From Firmicutes bacterium CAG:194 (GTDB lineage Bacteria > Bacillota > Clostridia > Lachnospirales > Lachnospiraceae), in assembly GCA_000432915.1 (NCBI GenBank), contig HF995193.1:1-14922 (forward strand): a stretch of 14,922 bases of DNA, written 5' to 3'. The notes beneath the pieces are model-generated. The model saw only the letters and a program-made list of their open reading frames with translations. It ran no database searches and was not told the DNA's origin. Shown piece by piece: positions 7,771 through 14,797 of the stretch (position 1 is its first letter; every line of letters starts with the position of its first letter). A program made the translations under genes and the position numbers.

Positions 7771-8012
7771 ACTGTATAGGAAATTCCTTTGGAATCCCCT
7801 ATACAGCAAAAGCAAGCAAGCTTGCATAGATGCGCACCTCGCGGAATGGAAAATTATGCTTCGCATCCGCTCGAGCGCGAAAGTGTGCGGCTGGCGCACA
7901 CTTTATTTGTTATGGCGACGAGGAAAATGCACGCATTTATGCGGTGCATTTGACGACCGCTAATCAGAGCGAGATTCGCAGAGCGCATCTCGTCTCTGCA
8001 GACAGTATTTAA
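7771..8012. repeat. Palindrome-rich intergenic element between secG and rnr
   Basis: About 240 bp of non-coding DNA made of consecutive hairpins. Stem 1 pairs 7772-7780 with 7798-7806 (9 bp) and has an inner 5-bp stem (7783-7787 with 7791-7795). Stem 2 pairs 7829-7834 with 7862-7867. Stem 3 pairs 7880-7889 with 7895-7904 (perfect 10 bp, 5-base loop). Stem 4 pairs 7925-7932 with 7944-7951 and has an inner 4-bp stem. Stem 5 pairs 7970-7975 with 7987-7992. Two small open frames across it lack protein-like features and follow no ribosome binding site. No clear promoter for rnr was found in it. It may be an inserted non-autonomous repeat or a structured 5' leader of the rnr transcript. Confidence 0.6.
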
Positions 8013-8027
8013 GTAGTGAGGAATAGA

Positions 8028-10154
8028 ATGGCAAAGAAAAGTTTTGAAGAAAGAAAAAAGATTATATACGATCTTGTGCGCGACGCACTTTATGTGCCTA
8101 TGAAGGAAAAAGAACTGGCGATTTTTTTGCAGGTAGAGCCTGAGGACAGACCGCAGCTGAAGCAGGCGCTAGAAGAACTCTTAAAAGAGCATGCGATCGA
8201 GATTACCAAGTGCGGGAAATATAAAGCACCGGAAAATCCGATTCTGGAAGGACGTTTTATAGCCAATGAAAAGGGATTTGGTTTCATTGAGGTAGAAGGA
8301 CAGGAAGAAGATTATTATGTTCCGGAGGAATATGTGCATACAGCCTTTCATCATGACAAAGTCAGCTTCAGGCCACTGCCGCCTTCAAGGGGCAGAAGGC
8401 AGGAGGCGGAAATCGTTTCTGTACTGGAACATGAGATCACACAGGTAGTAGGTACCTTTGAAAAGAGTAAAAGCTATGGATTTGTGATTCCTGATGATAC
8501 GAAGATTCCGACAGATATTTTCATCCCGGCAGGTGCGATCGGAGGCGCAGTAGATGGGCATAAGGTAGTCTGTGAGATTAGTGATTACGGCGGGGAACGC
8601 AGAAATCCGGAAGGGAGGATTGTGGAAATACTCGGGCATCGTGATGATCCGGGTGTAGATATCCTTTCGATCGTAAAGGCGTTCGGTATTCCGACTGAGT
8701 TTGAAAAGCGTGTGCTGGATCAGGCGCAGAGAGTGTCTAATCCGGTTTCGGAAGCAGACTGCGCAGGCAGACTGGATCTGAGAAATGTACAGATGGTCAC
8801 GATCGACGGAGAAGATGCAAAGGATCTGGATGATGCAGTATCGCTGACGATGGAAAAAGGAATGTACCGCCTTGGCGTGCATATTGCGGACGTGACTAAT
8901 TATGTGCAGGAAAATTCGGCACTGGACTGGGAAGCAAAGGAAAGAGGGACAAGTGTATATCTTGTTGACAGAGTGATCCCGATGCTGCCTCATACGTTGT
9001 CTAATGGCATCTGTTCCTTAAATGCAGGAGAGGACAGGCTGGCACTGAGCTGTCTTATGACAATTGATGAGACCGGAACCGTAGTAGACTATAAGATCGC
9101 GGAAACAGTCATCTGTGTGGATAAGAGATTGAGCTATACAGGTGTCAGGAAGATACTGGAAGATCACGATGTGCAGGAGATCGAAGCCTGTGAGGCACTT
9201 GTGCCAATGCTTGAGCAGATGCAGAAGCTGTCGGAGATCGTCCGCAGGAAAAGAAGAAACCGCGGTGCAGTGGATTTTGATTTTCAGGAATGTGAGATTA
9301 AACTGGATGAAAGCGGGCATCCTGTAGATATCCTGCCACATGAACGAAATGTGGCAACTAAGCTGATCGAGGATTTTATGCTGCTGGCAAATGAAACGGT
9401 GGCACAGCACTTTTTCTGGCTGGAAGTGCCTTTTGTTTACCGGACACATGATAAGCCGGATCCGGAGAAAATACAGAAGCTGACGACATTTTTGAATAAC
9501 TTCGGTTATTCGCTGAAAGGTACAAGGGATGAGATTCATCCGAAAGAGCTGCAGAAACTGCTGACAAGGATTGAAGGAACTAAGGAAGAGGATATGCTGA
9601 GCAGGCTGATCCTGCGCAGTATGAAGCGTGCGCAGTACCAAGATGTCTGTACAGGACATTTCGGACTGGCATGTAAATATTATTGCCACTTTACCTCACC
9701 GATCCGCCGGTATCCGGATCTGCAGATCCATCGTATCATCAAAGAATACCTCCGGGGCAGGCTGAAGGAAGAGAGAATCCTGCATTATAAGGATATTTTG
9801 CCGCAGGTATGCAAGCATGCTTCGGAAATGGAAAGAAGGGCAGATGAAGCGGAGCGGGAGACCGATAAGCTCAAGAAAGCTGAATATATGACAGCACATA
9901 TGGACGAGGAATATGACGGTGTTATTTCCGGCATTATGGCATATGGTATTTATGTGGAACTGGAAAATACGGTAGAAGGGCTCATCAGGGCAGCGGATAT
10001 ACCGGGCGATTATTATGTGTATGATGAAGCTGCCTGCGAAATGGTAGGCAGACATACGGGCAACTCCTATCGTCTGGGAGATCGGATCCATGTTTATGTC
10101 AAAGATGTAGATCTACAGAAAAAGACGATTGATTTTGGGCTTCACAAAGAATAA
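8028..10154 (+). CDS. rnr: Ribonuclease R (3'-5' exoribonuclease)
   Basis: RNB-family hydrolytic exoribonuclease that digests structured RNA from the 3' end; it takes part in rRNA and tmRNA maturation and in decay of mRNA released by trans-translation. The 708-residue layout matches RNase R: an N-terminal winged-helix-like segment (about 1-60), two cold-shock/OB domains (about 70-130 and 140-205), the RNB catalytic domain, and a C-terminal S1 domain (about 625-708, GVISGIMAYGIYVELENTVEGL). The four metal-binding aspartates are present as D260, D266, D268 and D269 in TIDGEDAKDLDD. A lysine-rich tail like that of the E. coli enzyme is absent. A GTG at 8016 is in frame, but it overlaps the GTGAGGA ribosome binding site of the ATG at 8028, so the ATG start is chosen. 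smpB and ssrA follow directly, matching the joint role. Confidence 0.96.
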   Translation: MAKKSFEERKKIIYDLVRDALYVPMKEKELAIFLQVEPEDRPQLKQALEELLKEHAIEITKCGKYKAPENPILEGRFIANEKGFGFIEVEGQEEDYYVPEEYVHTAFHHDKVSFRPLPPSRGRRQEAEIVSVLEHEITQVVGTFEKSKSYGFVIPDDTKIPTDIFIPAGAIGGAVDGHKVVCEISDYGGERRNPEGRIVEILGHRDDPGVDILSIVKAFGIPTEFEKRVLDQAQRVSNPVSEADCAGRLDLRNVQMVTIDGEDAKDLDDAVSLTMEKGMYRLGVHIADVTNYVQENSALDWEAKERGTSVYLVDRVIPMLPHTLSNGICSLNAGEDRLALSCLMTIDETGTVVDYKIAETVICVDKRLSYTGVRKILEDHDVQEIEACEALVPMLEQMQKLSEIVRRKRRNRGAVDFDFQECEIKLDESGHPVDILPHERNVATKLIEDFMLLANETVAQHFFWLEVPFVYRTHDKPDPEKIQKLTTFLNNFGYSLKGTRDEIHPKELQKLLTRIEGTKEEDMLSRLILRSMKRAQYQDVCTGHFGLACKYYCHFTSPIRRYPDLQIHRIIKEYLRGRLKEERILHYKDILPQVCKHASEMERRADEAERETDKLKKAEYMTAHMDEEYDGVISGIMAYGIYVELENTVEGLIRAADIPGDYYVYDEAACEMVGRHTGNSYRLGDRIHVYVKDVDLQKKTIDFGLHKE

Positions 10155-10169
10155 AAAATGAGCTATACT
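10141..10169 (+). promoter_or_regulatory. Promoter for smpB-ssrA inside the 3' end of rnr
   Basis: -35 TTCACA (10141-10146) lies in the last codons of rnr; after a 17-bp spacer spanning the rnr stop codon comes -10 TATACT (10164-10169). The start site would be near 10176, about 23 bases before the smpB start. It would let smpB and tmRNA be made without rnr read-through. Confidence 0.65.
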
Positions 10170-10198
10170 TTAGAAACGGACAGAGAGGAAGTGGGAGC

Positions 10199-10663
10199 AT
10201 GTCAAAGGAGGCAATGAAATTAGTTGCCAATAATAAAAAAGCATATCATGATTTTTTTATCGACGAGAAGTATGAAGCAGGCATTGCTCTTCACGGAACA
10301 GAGGTAAAGTCGCTTCGCATGGGCAAGTGCAGTATTAAAGAGGCATTTGTCAGGATTGAAAACGGCGAGGCGTTTATTTACGGTATGAATGTCAGTCCGT
10401 ATGAAAAGGGCAATATTTTTAACAAGGATCCGCTCCGTGTGAAAAAGCTGCTGCTTCATAAAGCCGAGATCGGAAAGCTGGCAGGTAAAATGGCAGAAAA
10501 AGGCTATACACTTGTACCGCTTCAGGTCTACTTTAAAAATGGCAGAGTCAAGGTAGAAGTTGGCGTTGCCAGAGGTAAGAAGCTCTATGATAAGAGACAG
10601 GATATTGCTAAGAAGGATCTGCGCCGCGAAACAGAGCGGCAGTTCAAGATCAAAAACCTCTAA
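10199..10663 (+). CDS. smpB: SsrA-binding protein SmpB
   Basis: RNA-binding protein that brings alanyl-tmRNA to stalled ribosomes and mimics the codon-anticodon helix in trans-translation. The 154 residues match the family. Visible features are NNKKAYHDFFIDEKYEAGIALHGTEVKSLR near the N-terminus, the ENGEAFIYGMNVSPYEKG strand region, LLLHKAEI and GYTLVPLQVYFKNGRVKVEVGVARGKKLYDKR, and a basic C-terminal tail (AKKDLRRETERQFKIKNL). The ATG at 10199 has AGAGGAAG upstream. The internal ATG at 10214 has AAAGGAGG only two bases before it, which is too close for a good start, so the longer form is preferred. The stop codon TAA (10661-10663) directly touches the first base of tmRNA, so both should share a transcript. 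Confidence 0.96.
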   Translation: MSKEAMKLVANNKKAYHDFFIDEKYEAGIALHGTEVKSLRMGKCSIKEAFVRIENGEAFIYGMNVSPYEKGNIFNKDPLRVKKLLLHKAEIGKLAGKMAEKGYTLVPLQVYFKNGRVKVEVGVARGKKLYDKRQDIAKKDLRRETERQFKIKNL

Positions 10664-11001
10664 GGGGACGTAATGGTTTCGACAGGGGTCTTGCAGCTGG
10701 AGAAGCTATCCGAAGGCGATGGCGTCAAATCGCAAAACTAAAATTAAACGCTGAAGATAATTTAGCATTCGCTGCCTAATGGCAGCTGTCTGACTTAATG
10801 CACCTACACATTAAGACCCAGGCATCGACTATGTAGGAAACGACATATACTAAGCTTTGCGTATATGGGCGTATCATGAAGCTACCGAAATCTGCCAGGT
10901 GTCAGTTCCCGGCAGATGGAGGGAATCCCAAATAACTGACTATGATAGTAGAAGGACAGGGAATAGGCTTTTGGACACGGGTTCGACTCCCGTCGTCTCC
11001 A
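10664..11001 (+). ncRNA. ssrA: Transfer-messenger RNA (tmRNA)
   Basis: Acts as both tRNA-Ala and mRNA to rescue stalled ribosomes and tag the unfinished protein for proteolysis. The 5' end GGGGACG (10664-10670) pairs with CGTCTCC (10994-11000) to form the acceptor stem, including one G-U pair. The family-typical TGGTTTCGACAGGG follows the 5' strand. The T arm is a 5-bp stem with loop TTCGACT (10977-10993). Position 11001 (A) would be the discriminator; the next bases are CTG, so the CCA end is not encoded and must be added. The tag frame is at 10732-10779. Ends are set from acceptor pairing, so they should be good to within a base or two. A small open frame crossing the 3' half is an artefact of the RNA gene. 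Confidence 0.97.
10732..10779 (+). other. tmRNA tag-peptide reading frame
   Basis: From resume codon GCA (10732-10734) the frame reads AKLKLNAEDNLAFAA and ends at TAA (10777-10779). The length, the alanine resume codon and the hydrophobic C-terminus ending in AA fit a proteolysis tag. The last residues are AFAA rather than the common ALAA. Confidence 0.85.
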
Positions 11002-11008
11002 CTGAAAC

Positions 11009-11051
11009 GACATCGTATATTACTAAAGTGATATACGGTGTCATTATTTTT
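11009..11051 (+). terminator. Rho-independent terminator after ssrA
   Basis: A 12-bp stem with one G-U pair (GACATCGTATAT at 11009-11020 with ATATACGGTGTC at 11031-11042) has a 10-base loop and is followed by ATTATTTTT (11043-11051). It lies 8 bases after the mature tmRNA end. Confidence 0.9.
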
Positions 11052-11052
11052 G

Positions 11053-11061
11053 TGCTATAAT
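11053..11061 (+). promoter_or_regulatory. Candidate extended -10 promoter of the gene at 11094
   Basis: TGC-TATAAT (TG at 11053-11054, TATAAT at 11056-11061) is a perfect -10 with the extended TGn motif, right after the tmRNA terminator. No -35-like hexamer is found 15-18 bp upstream. The predicted leader is about 25 bases. Confidence 0.5.
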
Positions 11062-11093
11062 AACCGTAAACAGATGCAAAAGGAAGAAAATAA

Positions 11094-11678
11094 ATGGAAA
11101 CCTTTATTGTAGATAATATTGTATTTTATGACCGGAACCTTGCAATGCAGGCAGAAAAAGAATGGAAGAAAGTCAAGCTGTTGCAGGAAAAATTGGATGA
11201 GAAGAATATGGCAAATGTTGCCGTGATGTACCAAAAGGCGGTAGAAGGCAACTTTTTTCAGACGCCTGTTGGCATGGCATATCTTCTGAAACTGCGCCAG
11301 CTGCTACGGGAAAATGGATATGAAGATCTGACAGCGGAAAAGCAGATAAACTGTCTGCTACAGAGTATACAGGAAAAGCAGGATGATCCGGTGGAAGAAA
11401 AACTGCAGAAAAGAGATGCGATCTGGAAAAGCAGGCTGGACATGCAGCAGGAAAAAGAAGCAGAGCTGCAGCAGCGTTGCAAGAAGCTGAAATGTATTGC
11501 CGCTATGCTCGCGGTTCTGGTGATCGTACTTTTTGCGATCAGCCTGACAGGGAAAAATCCAACGATCATCAATTACAGATCGAAGATTGTAAACCAGTAT
11601 GCATCATGGGAGCAGGAGCTGAAAGAAAGAGAAGCAGTGGTCAGAGAAAAGGAAGCGCAGCTTGGTATTACAGAATAA
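11094..11678 (+). CDS. Unrecognised membrane protein with coiled-coil-like segments
   Basis: 194-residue protein I do not recognise. The N-terminal part (1-130) is charged, probably cytoplasmic and mostly helical, opening METFIVDNIVFYDRNLAMQAEKE. Heptad-like, Glu/Lys/Gln-rich stretches lie at about 20-38 and 103-132. A single hydrophobic membrane segment follows (about 134-152, KCIAAMLAVLVIVLFAIS). The outer or C-terminal part (153-194) is short and again coiled-coil-like (ASWEQELKEREAVVREKEAQL). There is no signal peptide or catalytic motif. The central segment (about 55-95, TPVGMAYLLKLRQLLRENGYEDL) resembles a small helical bundle. AGGAAG before the ATG and the candidate promoter at 11053-11061 support it as a real gene. 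It may be a topology or scaffold protein; no function is claimed. Confidence 0.75.
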   Translation: METFIVDNIVFYDRNLAMQAEKEWKKVKLLQEKLDEKNMANVAVMYQKAVEGNFFQTPVGMAYLLKLRQLLRENGYEDLTAEKQINCLLQSIQEKQDDPVEEKLQKRDAIWKSRLDMQQEKEAELQQRCKKLKCIAAMLAVLVIVLFAISLTGKNPTIINYRSKIVNQYASWEQELKEREAVVREKEAQLGITE

Positions 11679-11681
11679 AGC

Positions 11682-11701
11682 ATGTGGGGGTTCACATTTT
11701 T
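11682..11701 (+). terminator. Weak candidate terminator after the unrecognised membrane protein
   Basis: A short 5-bp stem (ATGTG 11682-11686 with CACAT 11693-11697) is followed by T5. The stem is short, so read-through into the response regulator gene is possible. Confidence 0.3.
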
Positions 11702-11753
11702 GCCATAAAGTTGTTGTAGGCTACCAATAAGAATATGGAAAAGAGGACGGGTT

Positions 11754-12440
11754 ATGGAAAAAGTAAAGATTTTAGTTGTAGACGATGAAAGCAGAATGCG
11801 AAAACTTGTAAAAGATTTTTTGGTCAGAAGTAACTACGAAGTATTAGAGGCTGAGGATGGAGAAAAAGCACTGGATATTTTCTTTGCGGATAATTCCATT
11901 GCCTTGATCATTTTGGACGTCATGATGCCTAAAATGGATGGATGGCAGGTATGCAAAGAGATCAGGGCATATTCTAAAGTACCGATCATCATGCTGACGG
12001 CAAGAACAGACGAGCGGGATGAATTACAGGGCTTCCAGCTTGGTGTGGATGAATATATTGCAAAGCCGTTCAGCCCGAAAATTCTTGTTGCCCGTGTAGA
12101 GGCGGTCTTAAGACGTACAAAAGGAGCTGCCAAGGACGATATTCTGACGGCGGGAGATATTGTGCTTGATAAATCTGCACATATAGTGACGATCGGTGGC
12201 AATCCGGTTGAGCTGAGTTATAAAGAATTTGAGCTTTTGGCATACTTTATGGAAAACAGAGGGATTGCCCTGTCCAGAGAGGTGATCTTAAATCATGTGT
12301 GGAATTATGATTATTTTGGTGATGCCCGTACGATCGATACACATGTGAAAAAGCTACGCAGTAAAATGGGCGAACAAGGTAATTATATAAAAACAATCTG
12401 GGGTATGGGCTATAAATTTGATGTAGATACGCAGCCATAA
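11754..12440 (+). CDS. OmpR/PhoB-family response regulator
   Basis: DNA-binding transcription regulator of a two-component system, 228 residues. The receiver domain (about 1-120) has the acidic pair D10/D11, phospho-acceptor D55 in LIILDVMMPKMDG, the conserved T82 in IIMLTART and K104 in YIAKPFSP. The winged-helix effector domain (about 128-225) shows the PhoB-type pattern VELSYKEFELLAYFMENRGIALSR and DARTIDTHVKKLRSKMG, ending GMGYKFD. The ATG at 11754 has AGAGGA upstream. The sensor kinase gene follows 24 bp later, so the two are co-transcribed and almost certainly partners. The target genes are unknown; the adjacent lipoprotein gene is a possible one. Confidence 0.95.
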   Translation: MEKVKILVVDDESRMRKLVKDFLVRSNYEVLEAEDGEKALDIFFADNSIALIILDVMMPKMDGWQVCKEIRAYSKVPIIMLTARTDERDELQGFQLGVDEYIAKPFSPKILVARVEAVLRRTKGAAKDDILTAGDIVLDKSAHIVTIGGNPVELSYKEFELLAYFMENRGIALSREVILNHVWNYDYFGDARTIDTHVKKLRSKMGEQGNYIKTIWGMGYKFDVDTQP

Positions 12441-12464
12441 CAGACAGGAAGTGAAAGTGTTTGT

Positions 12465-13943
12465 ATGAAACATTCGATTAAGAATCAATTCGCAATGATC
12501 TTCATTGCTCTTATGACAGGGACAATTTTGTTATGCTGGTTTTTGAACAGTACTTTGCTGGAAAAATATTATACAAGTAATAAACAGAATGTGCTGCTTA
12601 CAGCTTATCATAATATTAATGAGGCGACCAGCAAAGGAAATACTAACTCGGATACATTTAAAATTGAGGTGCAGAAGCTTTGCGGTATTTACAATATCAG
12701 CATTCTGATCGTGAATGCGGATTCCGATATCGTAACATCTTCTGTGCACGAAACAACGGCGCTGACACATGAACTGATGGGGCATATTTTTGGCGTTATG
12801 GATCAGAATGGTGGCAGACAGGATGAAATCCTGCAGCAGACGGATTCCTATACGATACAGAACAATCAGGATTATCAGACAGGAATTAATTATATTGAAA
12901 TGTGGGGAGTTCTTGATAATGGCAATCCGTTCATTATCCGTTCGGCGCTGGAAGGTATTCATGACAGCGTTAAGATTTCCAATCGTTTTATGGTATATGT
13001 TGGGCTGCTGTCAATCGTGCTCAGCGGACTCACTATCTGGTGGGTCAGCAGAAAAATTACGGATCCGATCTTGCAGCTTGCTTCTATTTCCAAAAGGATG
13101 TCCGATCTGGATTTTAATGCAAAATATACCGGAAAAGACAAAAATGAGATTGGACTGTTGGGCAATAACATGAATCAGATGTCTGACCGGCTGGAAGAAA
13201 CGATATCGGAGCTGAAGACCGCAAATAATGAATTGCAGAAGGATATCGCAAAAAAAGAGCAGATTGATGAAATGCGAAAGGAGTTTTTGTCCAATGTTTC
13301 CCATGAACTTAAGACACCGATTGCGTTGATCCTTGGATATGCTGAGGGGTTGAAGGAGGATATTAATGAAGATCCGGAAAGCCGTGATTTTTATTGTGAT
13401 GTTATCATGGATGAAGCGGAAAAGATGAATATGATGGTGAAGAAGCTTCTGACTCTTAATCAGCTTGAATTTGGAAACGATGTGGTAACGATGGAGCGAT
13501 TTGATATTGTAGAACTGATACGGAATTATCTCCAGTCTGCATCGATTCTGATCCAACAGAGTGAGGTACAGATTACCTTCGTTCAGGAAGAACAGGTCTT
13601 TGTCTGGGGTGATGAATTTAAAATAGAAGAAGTATTTATGAATTACTTTACAAATGCCCTGAATCATCTGGATGAAAGAAAGCAGATACGGATCGCGCTT
13701 GCGAATGAAAACGGGATTGTAAGAGTATCTGTGTTTAATACAGGAATTCCGATTCCGGAGGATTCCCTGCCGCATATTTGGGAAAAATTCTATAAGGTGG
13801 ATAAAGCGAGAACAAGAGCATATGGCGGAAGTGGCGTGGGATTGTCGATTGTAAAGGCAATCATGGAGTCATTGCATCAAAGATATGGTGTCTGCAACCA
13901 TAAAGACGGTGTAGAATTTTGGTTTGAATTAGAATGTAAATAA
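12465..13943 (+). CDS. Membrane sensor histidine kinase
   Basis: Sensor partner of the preceding response regulator, 492 residues. TM1 (about 9-28), an extracellular sensor of about 140 residues (30-170), TM2 (about 174-194), HAMP (about 195-248), a short coiled coil, HisKA with phospho-acceptor H280 in FLSNVSHELKTPIALILGYAEGL, then HATPase. The N box is NYFTNALNH (N393, N397); the F box is IWEKFYKVD; the G2 box is GGSGVGLSIVKAI. The G1 box reads FNTGIPIP, with Asn in place of the usual Asp, a variant I expect in some VanS-like kinases. AGGAAGTGAAA before the ATG supports the start. The extracellular domain has no motif that names its signal. The last codons also contain the promoter for the next gene. 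Confidence 0.94.
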   Translation: MKHSIKNQFAMIFIALMTGTILLCWFLNSTLLEKYYTSNKQNVLLTAYHNINEATSKGNTNSDTFKIEVQKLCGIYNISILIVNADSDIVTSSVHETTALTHELMGHIFGVMDQNGGRQDEILQQTDSYTIQNNQDYQTGINYIEMWGVLDNGNPFIIRSALEGIHDSVKISNRFMVYVGLLSIVLSGLTIWWVSRKITDPILQLASISKRMSDLDFNAKYTGKDKNEIGLLGNNMNQMSDRLEETISELKTANNELQKDIAKKEQIDEMRKEFLSNVSHELKTPIALILGYAEGLKEDINEDPESRDFYCDVIMDEAEKMNMMVKKLLTLNQLEFGNDVVTMERFDIVELIRNYLQSASILIQQSEVQITFVQEEQVFVWGDEFKIEEVFMNYFTNALNHLDERKQIRIALANENGIVRVSVFNTGIPIPEDSLPHIWEKFYKVDKARTRAYGGSGVGLSIVKAIMESLHQRYGVCNHKDGVEFWFELECK

Positions 13944-13952
13944 TGTTACAAT
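13924..13952 (+). promoter_or_regulatory. Promoter of the lipoprotein gene, overlapping the kinase 3' end
   Basis: -35 TTGAAT (13924-13929) lies inside the last kinase codons; a 17-bp spacer crosses its stop codon, and -10 TACAAT is at 13947-13952. It is about 50 bp before the lipoprotein start and allows that gene to be expressed apart from the two-component genes. Confidence 0.6.
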
Positions 13953-14001
13953 AAATGGCATGGAATGGTAAGTTCAGTAGATTAAATGCCGGGGTAGGAA
14001 C

Positions 14002-14733
14002 ATGAATAAGAAAAATAAGATTGTAATTTGTCTTTTGACAAGTGTAATATGTATGACGGCGTGTGGTAATAGCATTCCGGATATGACGCGGGAACAGGAA
14101 GATCTTGTGACGCAGTATGCGGCAGGCGCTTTGCTGGAACGTTTGAATGACTCGGGAACGAGGCTGGTGGATACTTCCAAGCCGAAGGAAGAACCTACAC
14201 TGGCAGATGCTGCGACTGTGGCACCGGAGGGAAAATCCGGTGTGTCGGAGAATGATATTGCAACGGATGAAGCACCGGAACAGGCTATGGAAAACAAAGA
14301 GACTGCACAGATTTCCGCAACACAGTTATTGCAGATAGAACCTCTTACAATTACTTATACCGGTTATGAGATATGCGACAGTTATCCGGAGCAGGGAGAA
14401 GAAGATCTGTATTTCTCCGTGGAGGCAGGAACAGGTAAAAAGTTGCTTGTTCTGCAGGTGGCTGTTACAAATCCGGGACAGGAGCAAGTGGAGTTTGATA
14501 CGCTGCATAAGCAGAATATCAAATACCGGGTTATGTTGAACGGTGCAGACCGACATCAGGTCATGCTTACTATGTTGGATAATGATTTTTCGGCTATGGA
14601 TATTATGATCAATCCGGGGGAAACAATGCAGACAGTCCTTCTGGCAGAGGTATCGGAAGAGACGGCGGGGCAGATTACAAGCGTAGATCTCGTCATTCGG
14701 TCAGACAGTGATGAAGTGACACTTACACCTTGA
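14002..14733 (+). CDS. Putative lipoprotein with C-terminal Ig-like domain
   Basis: 243-residue predicted lipoprotein. The N-terminus is KNKIVICLLTSVICMTAC, with a basic start, a short hydrophobic core and a lipobox-like MTAC placing the lipidated cysteine at 21. Residues 55-105 are acidic, Pro/Ala/Glu-rich and probably an unstructured linker. The C-terminal half (about 110-240) is strand-rich, including GTGKKLLVLQVAVTNPGQEQVEFD, NIKYRVMLNG and PGETMQTVLLAEVSEE. This pattern resembles the DUF4352/DUF5067 Ig-like domains of Firmicutes surface lipoproteins; the family assignment is from memory of the pattern. A GGGGTAGGA-type ribosome binding site precedes the ATG. Its position after a kinase gene suggests a role in sensing, or as a regulated product, but this is not shown. 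No clear terminator follows. Confidence 0.8.
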   Translation: MNKKNKIVICLLTSVICMTACGNSIPDMTREQEDLVTQYAAGALLERLNDSGTRLVDTSKPKEEPTLADAATVAPEGKSGVSENDIATDEAPEQAMENKETAQISATQLLQIEPLTITYTGYEICDSYPEQGEEDLYFSVEAGTGKKLLVLQVAVTNPGQEQVEFDTLHKQNIKYRVMLNGADRHQVMLTMLDNDFSAMDIMINPGETMQTVLLAEVSEETAGQITSVDLVIRSDSDEVTLTP

Positions 14734-14797
14734 AAAATGCAGGAAAAACTTGAAAAAATAATTCGACAAAAAAGTTGAAAAAATTCCAGAAAATAGG
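14734..14797. other. AT-rich non-coding stretch before the tandem promoters
   Basis: A- and T-rich sequence with a direct repeat of TTGAAAAAAT-type words. It has no ORF and no clear hairpin terminator for the lipoprotein gene. It may act as an AT-rich upstream element for the promoter at 14798. Confidence 0.4.

Noticed and set aside
7733..8012. Two small plus-strand open frames (76 and 60 residues) between secG and rnr
   Set aside because: They run through the terminator or the hairpin series, have no ribosome binding site and no protein-like features.
8385..9689. Two long minus-strand open frames (202 and 223 residues)
   Set aside because: Both are antisense to RNase R and read as Cys/His/Ile-rich shadow translations without a family pattern.
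10857..11060. 67-residue plus-strand open frame
   Set aside because: It covers the 3' half of tmRNA and its terminator, which fully explain this sequence.
13011..13775. 254-residue open frame on the minus strand
   Set aside because: Antisense to the histidine kinase; its composition is that of a shadow frame.
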